Assembly: GCA_964415795.1 (NCBI GenBank) | Contig: CAYQBN010000006.1 | Location: 91,488 to 155,487, forward strand | Direction of reading: 5' to 3' | DNA: 64,000 nucleotides | From: CALITV01 sp964415795 | GTDB taxonomy: Bacteria; UBP6; UBA1177; JAKLFG01 | In this document: positions 28,157-36,359 of the stretch, in pieces | Layout of the letters: every line of letters begins with the position of its first letter | How positions within the stretch are numbered: the first letter of the stretch is position 1 | The notes under the pieces: generated by a model | Seen by the model: the letters and a program-made list of their open reading frames with translations, nothing else | The model's database searches: none | What the model was told of the DNA's origin: nothing | Translations under genes and position numbers: made by a program

Positions 28157-29827
28157 TCAGTAATCGAACGCCGATCCGCCGATGAACTCGCGGAGGATGG
28201 AGTTGAAGGGGACGAAGGTCTCCTCGATCGGCTCGAAGTAGGTCAAGAATTTGAGCAGGCGGCGCGCCTCGATGTGTTCGCGCAGATCGGGTGTCACCTT
28301 CCGGAGGAGCGGTTCGGCATGGGTGCGCAGGACCGGGAGTTCGTAGACGAGCGAGGAATTGAACATGATGTCGGCGTGTTCTTGGTAGGGAAAGATGTTG
28401 CGGTCCTCGCCGCGGCGCACGAGCGGCCACCGCCGTATCGTTTCGGCGGCTTCGTAGCCGCGGTACTTGGCGTCGCGCACGACGCGCCGAATGATGCGGC
28501 AGTCGGTCGTCGGAATGCGGTTGTGGTTGTCGAGGTTGAGGTTCGCGAGCGCCGAGACATAGACCTTGTAGATGCGTGGATAGGGAACCGCGGTGAACAG
28601 CTTCGGGTTGAGGCCGTGTATTCCTTCGACGATGATGATGCCGTTTCGGGGCAGACGATACTTTATCTCTCCCCGATAACTCTTTCCGGTGATGAAGTCG
28701 TATTTCTGGAGGTTTGTCCCCTTCCCCTGAAGAAGGCGGGTCACCTGTTCGTTGAAGAGGTCCACATCTATCGCGTCGAGTCCTTCGAAGTCGTGGACGC
28801 CGTTTTCATCGACCGGTGTCTTGTCGCGGTCAACGAAGTAGTTGTCGAGGCTGATGAGGAGTGGACGGAATCCCATGACGCGCAGTTGTATCGCGAGCCG
28901 TTTGGCGGTCGTCGTCTTTCCTGAAGAGGAGGGGCCGGCGATCGAGACGACGCGGACCGTCTCGCGCCGTCGGTGTATCTCATCGGCGATGAACGCCAGT
29001 TTCTTTTCGTGGAGCGCTTCTTGTACGAGGATGACCTCTTTGGCTCGGCCGCGGCGTACCGCCTCGTTGAGTTGTCCGCAATTCTCGAGGTCGAGAATGT
29101 CGAGCCATTTCTTGTTCTCAGTGATGATATTGAAGAACTTCGGTTGATCCTTGAACGCCTCTACCTTCGTGGGATCGCTCGGATCAGGAAGGAGGAGGAC
29201 GATGCCGCGGTTGTGATATTGAAGACGGAAATCGTGGATCGCACCAGTCGAGTAGGCGAGATACCCATAGAAATAGTCTATGGTGCCCTCAAGTTCATAG
29301 ATGCTGGAAAGGGGTTCTGCGCGTGTTGCGAGGAGACGGACCTTGTCCACCATACCCGCTTCGTCGAAAAGACGCACCGCCTCTTCGGTAGGGACCTGAC
29401 GATGGAGAAAGCGAATGTCCTGCGCGATGACATCGCGCATCCGCCGCTCGAGATCGGCCACCTCTTCGAGACGGATCCATTCGAGTCCTTCGAAGAAACA
29501 GAAAAGGCCGTTACCGATGGCATACTCGATGTGCAGTTGGGCATGAGGAAAGAGCTCGCGCGCTGCCTTGATGAGAATGAACTGGAGCGATCGAAGGAAT
29601 ATCTGTCGTCCATGGTTGTTCCTGATGGTGAGGAATTCGATCGTTCTGGCCTCGCCGATCTTCGCGTCGAGCGGTGCGAGACGGTTGTCGGTGATGGCGC
29701 CGAGGATCGGAAGATCGAAACGGTCGGCGAAGCGGTCGGCGAGCGTTTTGATCTTCGTGTCGGGCGGGACGGTGGCGTTTTCGGAAACGCCCCCCGGGAG
29801 CATCACGGTGATGGTGCGTTCGCTCAT
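28157..29827 (-). CDS. Uridine kinase-like nucleoside kinase with TGS-type N-terminus
   Basis: 556 residues. The first 65 residues look like a TGS/ubiquitin-like domain (ITVMLPGGV, PPDTKIKTLADRF), the middle resembles the threonyl-tRNA synthetase editing-type second domain, and the C-terminal 270 residues are a phosphoribulokinase/uridine kinase domain with Walker A GPSSSGKTTTAKRL and the DNYFVDRDKTP and EGIHGLNP motifs. This three-part arrangement is known from bacterial nucleoside kinases annotated alongside uridine kinase. Start preceded by GGAGAGAG and a promoter at 29861-29889. Confidence 0.9.
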   Translation of the reverse strand: MSERTITVMLPGGVSENATVPPDTKIKTLADRFADRFDLPILGAITDNRLAPLDAKIGEARTIEFLTIRNNHGRQIFLRSLQFILIKAARELFPHAQLHIEYAIGNGLFCFFEGLEWIRLEEVADLERRMRDVIAQDIRFLHRQVPTEEAVRLFDEAGMVDKVRLLATRAEPLSSIYELEGTIDYFYGYLAYSTGAIHDFRLQYHNRGIVLLLPDPSDPTKVEAFKDQPKFFNIITENKKWLDILDLENCGQLNEAVRRGRAKEVILVQEALHEKKLAFIADEIHRRRETVRVVSIAGPSSSGKTTTAKRLAIQLRVMGFRPLLISLDNYFVDRDKTPVDENGVHDFEGLDAIDVDLFNEQVTRLLQGKGTNLQKYDFITGKSYRGEIKYRLPRNGIIIVEGIHGLNPKLFTAVPYPRIYKVYVSALANLNLDNHNRIPTTDCRIIRRVVRDAKYRGYEAAETIRRWPLVRRGEDRNIFPYQEHADIMFNSSLVYELPVLRTHAEPLLRKVTPDLREHIEARRLLKFLTYFEPIEETFVPFNSILREFIGGSAFDY

Positions 29828-29860
29828 GCTCTCTCTCCGTGCTCTGGTATGGCGGGAAAG

Positions 29861-29889
29861 AGTCTAGCACTGTCGCTCAGGAAACGCAA
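29861..29889 (-). promoter_or_regulatory. Sigma70-like promoter for the nucleoside kinase operon
   Basis: Minus strand: TTGCGT (29884-29889), 17 bp, TAGACT (29861-29866). It lies just after the pgeF stop and probably serves the kinase, ABC ATPase and cyclase genes. Confidence 0.55.
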
Positions 29890-29891
29890 AA

Positions 29892-30524
29892 TCATCGGGG
29901 GATCCAGACGATGGTCGCATGGCGACGGCCATCATGACCGCGGCGATGCGAGAAGAGGCCGGGGGTGCAGGCAGTGCAGCGCGAAAGGTCCTCTATCTCA
30001 CCGATGCCGGCGTAGGCAAGTCGCTCCACGATCGCGGCGCCGAGGTCGGCGAAGGTGCGCCCCGCGCGGTGTTCGATCGGAATACCGGCGGCCGAAAGCT
30101 GGTCGAGGACATCCTCTTTCACTTCGAAACAGCACCGCTCGATGCCGGGAAAGAGCGCTGCCCTGAGTGTGCGGGCGCCCATGACCCGGAGACGCGACAC
30201 TCCTTTGAAGGGAAGGTCGGCGGCGACGCCGCGCCAACCACAGTGAAATATGCCGACGAGTGGCTTTTCTGCATCGGCGACGACGAGGGGGAAACAGTCG
30301 GCGGTTCGGATGAGTGCGCCGGTAGCGGGCTTGGTGATAATGATACCGTCACACTCGCCGGAGGCGTCCACGAGGATCGCGTCGCCGTGCACTTGGTGTG
30401 CCCGGTGGACTTCGGTGAGTGAGTAACGAGCGGCGACGGCGCCGATTATGTCTTCGAGATGCGCCCGGGCATCGGGCGACTCGACAAAGAGCGCGGGAAC
30501 GCTCTGTGCCTCGATAATCTTCAC
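29892..30524 (-). CDS. pgeF: Purine nucleoside phosphorylase/laccase-domain protein (YfiH/PgeF)
   Basis: 210 residues. Metal-site motifs of the YfiH family are all present: HQVHG, TADCFPLVVAD, FHCGWRG, and FSHRRG with R downstream. Members act as zinc-dependent purine nucleoside phosphorylases or adenosine deaminases, and in E. coli correct peptidoglycan precursor errors, which suits a genome neighbourhood with mur genes. The start is GTG preceded by AGAGGG. About 35 bp after recG. Confidence 0.9.
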   Translation of the reverse strand: MKIIEAQSVPALFVESPDARAHLEDIIGAVAARYSLTEVHRAHQVHGDAILVDASGECDGIIITKPATGALIRTADCFPLVVADAEKPLVGIFHCGWRGVAADLPFKGVSRLRVMGARTLRAALFPGIERCCFEVKEDVLDQLSAAGIPIEHRAGRTFADLGAAIVERLAYAGIGEIEDLSRCTACTPGLFSHRRGHDGRRHATIVWIPR

Positions 30525-30559
30525 GATGACCCTCTCGACCTCTTATCTTTTACGACAAT

Positions 30560-32878
30560 CTATCCAATACGCACTTTATCGAAGCGGTCACGGAAAAAGG
30601 TGTCGAACACGCGGGCGACGAAGCGTCGTTCCGCCTCGGATGCCTCCGGGTCGTTGACGAAACGGCGCGCCGCTTGTGAGGCCTTTTGCACCTCGATTCC
30701 GTACTGTGCGGCGAGGAGATAGTACGGGTCGCTTCGAAACCCGGCCTGTTCAAGGCCGGAGAGGGCACCCGGTCCCCGCAACTTGAGATCGTACTCGGCG
30801 ACCTTGAATCCGTCGCGGACCTGCTCCATGAACGAAAGTCGCTCAATGGCCTTAGGCGATGCCTGCTCTCCCGCGATGAAGGCGGCAAAACTCTTGATGC
30901 TTCCCCGTCCGACGCGCCCTCGTATCTGATGAAGTTGGGCAAGACCGAAGCGTTCGGCATTCTCGACGATGATGAAGGAGGCGTCGGGGACATCGACGCC
31001 GACTTCGATAACGACGGTGGAGACGAGCAATCGTGCATTTCCCTCTTTGAAGTCCATGATGACGGCATCCTTTTCCTCGCTCTTCAGACGCCCGTGGAGA
31101 AGGCGGACCGTATCGCCGAGAAGAGCGCGGAACTCCTCATATACCGCGGTGACCGGAGCAAGGGCACTTTTTTCCGACTCCTCGACGAGAGGACAGATCC
31201 AGTAGCCTTTTTTCCCCTCACGGACGATCGAGACGATGTGTTCTACCACCTTGGGACGGCTCGTAAATGGCACGGCACGGGTCTTCACCGGAAGGCGGCC
31301 CTGGGGCATCTCGTTGAGCACCGATATCTCGGTACCCCCGTAGATCGTAAGAGCAAGCGAGCGGGGGATCGGTGTCGCGCTCGCGATGAGGACATCGGGA
31401 TTGTTCGCCTTTTCCATGAGCGCCATACGCTGCGCGACGCCGAACCGGTGCTGTTCATCAATGACAACCAGACCGAGGTCGGCGAGGAGGTCGAGGTTCT
31501 CGTAAAGGGCGTGCGTTCCGACGATGAGACGCGCACCGGCAGCCTGTTCGAGCATCTCGCGTTTCTTGCGGCTCGTCGCGCCGCCGGTCACGATCGCGCT
31601 GGTGATCGACGGAGCACAGCGGCATACCGTTTCGTAATGTTGTCGCGCGAGGATCTCGGTCGGTGCCATGATGACGGCGCGATATCCCGAGGCGATGACA
31701 TCGCAGGCGGCGAGAAGCATGACGATGGTCTTTCCACTGCCGACATCGCCTTGGAGGAGACGCATCATCGGTTCAGGGGCGGCGAGGTCGCGACGTATCT
31801 CGGCGAGCACGCGGCGCTGAGCGACGGTGAGCGAGAAGGGGAGGGAGGCCTCGACCGACCGTGCGAGCGGCGAGTTGATGGTCACCGTCCGTGGTTTGCG
31901 ACGGTTTTCCCTCACCCGTTCGAGGTGCGCCCCGTACTGGAAGAAGAACATCTTGTCGAAAGCGAGCCGGCGATGGTGGATCGTCCGGCGCGAATCGAGC
32001 TCTTCCGGGGATGTTTCCGGGGCGGGAAAGTGTACATTGAGTATCGCCATGATGAGATCGGGCCACTCGTAGCGGCTTCGCACCGCAGAGGGTATCCAGT
32101 CGCCGCTGAACTTCATGAGGCGGAGCGCCGCCTCGCGCACCGTGCGGAGGAAAAAGAGCCGCGAGACCCCCGGGATCTTGCGGTAGACGGGGACATAGCC
32201 CGAGAGGAGTTCCCTCCAGACGGCATCGTATTTGAAGATCTCGGGATTGGTGAAAGAGGGGATAACGGTCCGGTTGCTTACTTCTCCTGAGATGATAACC
32301 TCGGTGCCGAGAGGAAACTGCGCGGCGTAGCCGGGGCCCACTTTTCCAAAAAAGGAAACTTGGATCTTTGCTCCGCCGACGGCGAGGTCAAGCACCCATG
32401 GTGCCGTCGCTTTCCATCCTTTCTTCCAGCCGGTGACGGTCCCGGTGACGGTCGCAATGTCTCCCGGCGCAATGCCACGGATCGAGGTAGCAAGGATCCG
32501 GGTCTCGTAGCGTTCGGGGATCGTCTCGACGAGCAGGTTGAAGACCGTCGATCCTATCTCCTTCTTTATCTTTCGGATCTGCGGCGGATGAAGCGGTACG
32601 ACCGATTCGATGTCTTGTCCCAAAAAAGAGAGCAGTTTCTCTCCCTCGACGAGGAAATACGAGGGATCCCCTTCGAGAATGCGACCGACCATGGGGAAGA
32701 GCGCCAGTATCGGCGTGTCGTGGCAAAGCCCCGTCCACTGAGGGAGGGCCGCACGCAGGTCACTGCGCACGAGCCGTGTCTCTCCCTTGAGGATGAAGGC
32801 GACCTCGCGGGGCGACGCATGATTTTCCAGCGCGAATGCGCGTATCTCGGTTGAGGGAAGATCAGATGAACGCAACAC
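30560..32878 (-). CDS. recG: ATP-dependent DNA helicase RecG
   Basis: Branch-migration helicase that remodels stalled forks. It has an extended N-terminal region, a wedge/OB-fold domain (GDIATVTGTVTGWKK), and superfamily 2 helicase motifs: LLQGDVGSGKTIV (Walker A), the DEQHRFGV box II characteristic of RecG, SATPIPR, and the QIRGRVGRG motif VI. About 772 residues from the GTG at 32878, which overlaps the greA stop. No ATG start with a good ribosome site is present, and a version reaching 32932 would run deep into greA, so the start is uncertain. Confidence 0.95.
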   Translation of the reverse strand: MLRSSDLPSTEIRAFALENHASPREVAFILKGETRLVRSDLRAALPQWTGLCHDTPILALFPMVGRILEGDPSYFLVEGEKLLSFLGQDIESVVPLHPPQIRKIKKEIGSTVFNLLVETIPERYETRILATSIRGIAPGDIATVTGTVTGWKKGWKATAPWVLDLAVGGAKIQVSFFGKVGPGYAAQFPLGTEVIISGEVSNRTVIPSFTNPEIFKYDAVWRELLSGYVPVYRKIPGVSRLFFLRTVREAALRLMKFSGDWIPSAVRSRYEWPDLIMAILNVHFPAPETSPEELDSRRTIHHRRLAFDKMFFFQYGAHLERVRENRRKPRTVTINSPLARSVEASLPFSLTVAQRRVLAEIRRDLAAPEPMMRLLQGDVGSGKTIVMLLAACDVIASGYRAVIMAPTEILARQHYETVCRCAPSITSAIVTGGATSRKKREMLEQAAGARLIVGTHALYENLDLLADLGLVVIDEQHRFGVAQRMALMEKANNPDVLIASATPIPRSLALTIYGGTEISVLNEMPQGRLPVKTRAVPFTSRPKVVEHIVSIVREGKKGYWICPLVEESEKSALAPVTAVYEEFRALLGDTVRLLHGRLKSEEKDAVIMDFKEGNARLLVSTVVIEVGVDVPDASFIIVENAERFGLAQLHQIRGRVGRGSIKSFAAFIAGEQASPKAIERLSFMEQVRDGFKVAEYDLKLRGPGALSGLEQAGFRSDPYYLLAAQYGIEVQKASQAARRFVNDPEASEAERRFVARVFDTFFRDRFDKVRIG

Positions 32879-33335
32879 TGACGATCTCGTAGGTGCGGAT
32901 GCCGGAGGGGGTGGCCACCTTGACCTCGTCACCGACCGATTTTCCTATGAGCGCCGCGCCGATGGGGGCGGTGACCGATATCTTTCTTTTCGCGATGTCG
33001 GCTTCGATCTCACCGACGATTTGGTAGACGACCTCCTCTTCCTTTTCGAGGTCGAACAAGGTGACCGTCGCGCCGAAAAGCACCCGATCCCCGGAGAATT
33101 TGCTGGGATCTATGACTTCGGCGATGGCCACGATACCTTCGAGATGTTGAATGCGTCCCTCGATGAACGCCTGGCGCTCCTTTGCGGCATGATACTCGGC
33201 GTTCTCGGAGAGGTCGCCGTGGGAACGTGCCTCGGCGATCGCCTTGATGATGGCAGGACGCTCGACCTTTTTGAGGTGCTCGAGCTCTTTCTTGAGTGCC
33301 GTGAAACCGGCGACGGTGATCGGGTAGCGTTTCAT
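32862..33335 (-). CDS. greA: Transcription elongation factor GreA
   Basis: 157 residues. Coiled-coil N-terminal domain with the tip acidic pair in RSHGDLSENAEYHAAKE, then the FKBP-like C-terminal domain ending GIRTYEIVSV. It rescues backtracked RNA polymerase by stimulating transcript cleavage. Start at the Met before KRYPITVAG, preceded by GGAGG. The 3' end overlaps recG by 17 bp. Confidence 0.96.
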   Translation of the reverse strand: MKRYPITVAGFTALKKELEHLKKVERPAIIKAIAEARSHGDLSENAEYHAAKERQAFIEGRIQHLEGIVAIAEVIDPSKFSGDRVLFGATVTLFDLEKEEEVVYQIVGEIEADIAKRKISVTAPIGAALIGKSVGDEVKVATPSGIRTYEIVSVAFI

Positions 33336-33376
33336 GTGGTGCCTCCGTAGATCCGTGCCTCCTCGAAGACTCAAAG

Positions 33377-34120
33377 TTATCGCACGACGCCGCCAATCCG
33401 CATGCGGCGCTGCTGATCTTTGACCATCTTCTGCTGGAGCCGGGTTATCGCCTTGCGGTCGAGAAGCATTTGGTACCATATCTCGCCATATTTCTCCATC
33501 TTGAAAGAAGTCTTGTTTTGGAGTGCAAGGAGGTGCTCTTGGAGATTTTGGTTGTTAGGGAGCGACTTGAGACCTCGTTTGATAACGGCGATTGCCTGGT
33601 CCCGGTCGTCGAGTTCGTTCTCATAGAGGTAGGCGCATAGTGAGAAAACGAATGCCTCTTTTTTGTTGAAGCGCATGAGAAGTTCCATCGCGTCGAGTGC
33701 CTCTTTTCGTTTACCGTTCTTGAGGTGTCCGATGACAAGCAGGCAGTAGGCAAGATAGAGTCGCGGATTGGCATGCTGAAGGTACTTGTAGGCCTCGCCG
33801 AACTTTTTGAGCGAGTAGAGAATAATGCCGATCTGACTGTCTATCTGCGATTTCACGAGGAATGCCCACCGGTCCCACCGGTATCCCTCCTTCAGTATCT
33901 CTATGGCGAGGTCTGTTTTCTGCCGCTGTATCTCGGCGTTGGCCCGCAGAAAGAGCGCCTGAAGTTTCGCCGTTACCTTGCGCGAGATCACGAAGAAGGC
34001 GACGATGGCAAGGAACAGGCCGATGAACACTCCGAAACCCCACCAGCGCCAGCCGGTCGCCGCGGCGATGATGAGTGCGATGAGCGCCCCGCCCCCGAGG
34101 CTTACCGCCACATTGTACAT
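33377..34120 (-). CDS. Membrane-anchored TPR-like protein
   Basis: 247 residues: two N-terminal hydrophobic helices (about 7-23 and 27-46), then alpha-helical TPR-like repeats (about 55-200) with KTDLAIEILKEGYRWD and LKNGKRKEALDAMELLM patterns, and a basic C-terminal tail. Probably a scaffold on the inner membrane. Start follows GAGGAGG. Upstream lies the terminator of the radical SAM pair, so it likely begins a transcript with greA and recG. Confidence 0.75.
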   Translation of the reverse strand: MYNVAVSLGGGALIALIIAAATGWRWWGFGVFIGLFLAIVAFFVISRKVTAKLQALFLRANAEIQRQKTDLAIEILKEGYRWDRWAFLVKSQIDSQIGIILYSLKKFGEAYKYLQHANPRLYLAYCLLVIGHLKNGKRKEALDAMELLMRFNKKEAFVFSLCAYLYENELDDRDQAIAVIKRGLKSLPNNQNLQEHLLALQNKTSFKMEKYGEIWYQMLLDRKAITRLQQKMVKDQQRRMRIGGVVR

Positions 34121-34181
34121 GGTATCCTCCTCATACCAGTTTCATGGGGACGACTCTAACGAAAAGCCCCCTTTTTGCAAC

Positions 34182-34221
34182 AAAAAGTAGCCTTTCCTTT
34201 TGCCCGAGAAAAGAGGGCTAC
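34182..34221 (-). terminator. Rho-independent terminator after the DUF4130 gene
   Basis: Minus-strand reading: GTAGCC (34216-34221) pairs with GGCTAC (34187-34192), with a CTTTT/AAAAG inner pairing, followed directly by TTTTT (34182-34186). The stop codon of the DUF4130 gene lies within the stem. Confidence 0.65.
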
Positions 34222-34973
34222 CGTTTCTCGGTGAGGTGTCTCCAGTAGCGTTCAGGCATGAAGCGTCGTTGACAGCGCGGGTTGCGTCGTTCGGCGACGG
34301 CGATTGCGTGAAAGTAGCCGCGCCAGAGGCGTTCGTAGGGGTCGTCGGCCGTTCCGTCGGGCGGACGGTTACGAAGCGAGAATGTTTCTGCCTCTGGGCG
34401 CGCCTCGTGGAGTGAAACGGTGTCCCAATAGTAGGCGAGATCGTGCCGGAGGTCGGCGATGAGCCATCGCTCGTTGGGCAGACGTTTGACGAAGTGGGGA
34501 GCGATGAGCGGGAGGACGTGGTGGTCCGGTTCGAGCGGTGCGACAAGAAGTCCGCTGCTTGTTCTGATGAAACGCACGAGTCCGGTCAGCCGATGGGCTT
34601 CACAGGTGACCGATCGGACGAGGTCGTAGAGCAGTCGGACCGAGGGATGGGAGAGTCGTGCCGCTCCTCGTTGTCCAGTGTCGTGGAGGAAGAAAAGATA
34701 CTCGAGAATGGAAAGATCGCGCCGAGGATGGTCGGCGAGAAAGGCACGAGTGATCAGCCGGGGCGTCCGGTCGCCGAAGACGTCCCGGAGCCGGTGCCAA
34801 AAAAGTTCGGCGCGCTCATCGTTGCTTTCTATGGTGAGTGTCTCGGCGAAAAGGGGAGATTGTGGGTCTTCGTCAGCGACGATGGCGAAGGGGCGTTCGG
34901 CGCGGCGAAGTGCCTCGTCGAGCACGCAGAGAAGCCCCGGGAAAGAGCCGTCGTAGCGGTAAATGGCGTTCAC
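34218..34973 (-). CDS. DUF4130 putative DNA repair protein (TIGR03915-like)
   Basis: 251 residues. It starts NAIYRYDGSFPGLLCVLDEAL and includes the HDTGQRGAARL, RFIRTSSGLLVAPLEPDHHVLP and PNERWLIADLRHDLAYYWD stretches typical of DUF4130, a family always found with, or fused to, a uracil-DNA-glycosylase-like protein or its radical SAM partner. GTG start overlaps the radical SAM stop by four bases, so the two are co-translated. The longer frame upstream to 35279 is antisense-frame noise. Biochemical role unknown. Confidence 0.85.
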   Translation of the reverse strand: MNAIYRYDGSFPGLLCVLDEALRRAERPFAIVADEDPQSPLFAETLTIESNDERAELFWHRLRDVFGDRTPRLITRAFLADHPRRDLSILEYLFFLHDTGQRGAARLSHPSVRLLYDLVRSVTCEAHRLTGLVRFIRTSSGLLVAPLEPDHHVLPLIAPHFVKRLPNERWLIADLRHDLAYYWDTVSLHEARPEAETFSLRNRPPDGTADDPYERLWRGYFHAIAVAERRNPRCQRRFMPERYWRHLTEKR

Positions 34974-36211
34974 GGTACGAAGAGAGAAAGTTGCCGCGCC
35001 GGTTCCCACATGGCCCGTGTGGCGAGGTCGTGCGCGATGAGGCGAGGGGAGCGGCCGGGCCCCGGTAACGCCGCCCGACCGCCCACCGTAAGAAAATGTC
35101 GTGCCCGTTTCATCACGACACCGAGGTTCGCCAGATCGTCTAGCGAAAGCGTGCTCTGTCGCCGCGCGACGACGAGACGGCGCGCACTTTTGATGCCGAT
35201 GCCCGGTACGCGGAGGAGCAGTTCGTAGGGGGCCGTCATCACCTCGATCGGGAAGAGGTGCATGTTGCGGAGCGCCCACGCGCTCTTGGGATCGAGTTCT
35301 TCCTCGAGGAACGCCTGCCGTTCATCGAGTATCTCGCCGACCGAGAAGCCGTAGAAACGGAGAAGCCAGTCGGCCTGATATATCCGGTGCTCGCGTAGCA
35401 GCGGCGGTGTGGCGACCGCGGGAAGGCGGACATCGTTCGAGACCGGTACGAAGGCCGAGTAATAGACCCGCTTGAGCGAAAAACGGCGGTAGAGCGCTTC
35501 GGAGAGGGTGAGTATCTGGCGGTCGTTCTCGGGGCTCGCACCGACGATGAGCTGCGTGGACTGGCCTGCCGGGGCGAAGCGCGGTGCCGAGCGAAGGTGC
35601 TTGCGCTCGTCGCGGTTCTCGACGATGGCGCTCGCGATCTCGCCCATCGGGACAATGATCTCCTCTTTTTTCTTGTCGGTGAGTCGTCGGAGGGAGTGTT
35701 CGGTAGGAAGTTCGATGTTGACCGAGACGCGGTCGGCGTAGAGCCCCGCCTGCCGGATGAGGTCACTGCTCGCGCCGGGGATCGCTTTGAGGTGGATGTA
35801 ACCGCCGAACAGATGTTCGGTTCTCAATCTCTTTGCCACGAGGATGAGGCGTTCCATAGTATAGTCGCTATGCCGCATGACCCCTGAACTGAGAAAGAGT
35901 CCCTCGATGTAGTTGCGGCGGTAGAACTCGATGGTGAGGTCGCAAAGTTCCTCAACCGTGAACGCGGCACGCGGGATGTCGTTGCTCCGCCGGTTGACGC
36001 AGTAAGCGCAATCGTGGATGCAGACATTGGTGAAGAGTACCTTGAGAAGGCTGATGCACCGCCCGTCGTCGGCCCACGAGTGGCAGATGCCGGGGAAGGA
36101 GCCGTTGCCTATGCCCCCCCGTGGCGTTCCGCGCCGACTACCGCTTGAGGCACAGGAAACATCGTAACGAGCTGCCGCGCCAAGTATCGCGAGTTTTCGT
36201 TCGAGATCCAT
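34970..36211 (-). CDS. Putative DNA modification/repair radical SAM protein (TIGR03916-like)
   Basis: 413 residues. The radical SAM cysteines lie in TNVCIHDCAYC near residue 75, and the C-terminus carries a helix-hairpin-helix DNA-binding motif (LLRVPGIGIKSARRLV, about residue 325). The family is described as the radical SAM partner of DUF4130 and UDG-like proteins and has no proven reaction. Start is the Met before DLERKLAILG, preceded by CGGAGGG. A longer frame would run through the promoter region. Regulated from 36233-36261 with two 12-bp repeats around the -35 box. Confidence 0.88.
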   Translation of the reverse strand: MDLERKLAILGAAARYDVSCASSGSRRGTPRGGIGNGSFPGICHSWADDGRCISLLKVLFTNVCIHDCAYCVNRRSNDIPRAAFTVEELCDLTIEFYRRNYIEGLFLSSGVMRHSDYTMERLILVAKRLRTEHLFGGYIHLKAIPGASSDLIRQAGLYADRVSVNIELPTEHSLRRLTDKKKEEIIVPMGEIASAIVENRDERKHLRSAPRFAPAGQSTQLIVGASPENDRQILTLSEALYRRFSLKRVYYSAFVPVSNDVRLPAVATPPLLREHRIYQADWLLRFYGFSVGEILDERQAFLEEELDPKSAWALRNMHLFPIEVMTAPYELLLRVPGIGIKSARRLVVARRQSTLSLDDLANLGVVMKRARHFLTVGGRAALPGPGRSPRLIAHDLATRAMWEPARQLSLFVP

Positions 36212-36232
36212 CGTTTCCCTCCGTATGCACCG

Positions 36233-36261
36233 ATGATGCAACTTTTTGTAAGGTATGTCAA
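36233..36261 (-). promoter_or_regulatory. Promoter for the radical SAM/DUF4130 pair
   Basis: Minus strand: TTGACA (36256-36261), 17 bp, CATCAT (36233-36238). The -35 box is flanked by the two direct repeats at 36245-36256 and 36266-36277. Confidence 0.6.
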
Positions 36262-36277
36262 GAAATTTGTAAGGTAT
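36245..36277. repeat. Two 12-bp direct repeats, possible operator
   Basis: TTTGTAAGGTAT occurs at 36245-36256 and again at 36266-36277, exactly 21 bp apart (two helical turns). On the minus strand each reads ATACCTTACAAA. They sit between the divergent radical SAM and tsaD genes and overlap the -35 box of the former. Confidence 0.7.
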
Positions 36278-36307
36278 CTCGTTCGACGGTCGCTTCGGTG
36301 GTACGCT

Positions 36308-36336
36308 TTGACACATGCTCCCTTTTATGGTAGCGT
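36308..36336 (+). promoter_or_regulatory. Sigma70-like promoter for tsaD-rsmA
   Basis: TTGACA (36308-36313), 17 bp, TAGCGT (36331-36336), 23 bp before the tsaD start. Perfect -35, weak -10. Confidence 0.5.
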
Positions 36337-36359
36337 CGGCTGACCATGCGGAGAGCAGT

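Noticed and set aside
28973..30166. Open frame of 397 codons on the plus strand opposite the nucleoside kinase and pgeF
   Set aside because: Antisense shadow of two recognisable genes.
30686..32290. Open frame of 534 codons on the plus strand opposite recG
   Set aside because: Antisense to the helicase motifs. Composition of a shadow frame.
34166..34187. A second hairpin CTTTTTG/CAAAAAG next to the minus-strand terminator
   Set aside because: AT-only stem of seven pairs with a three-base loop. Too weak to call as an independent terminator.
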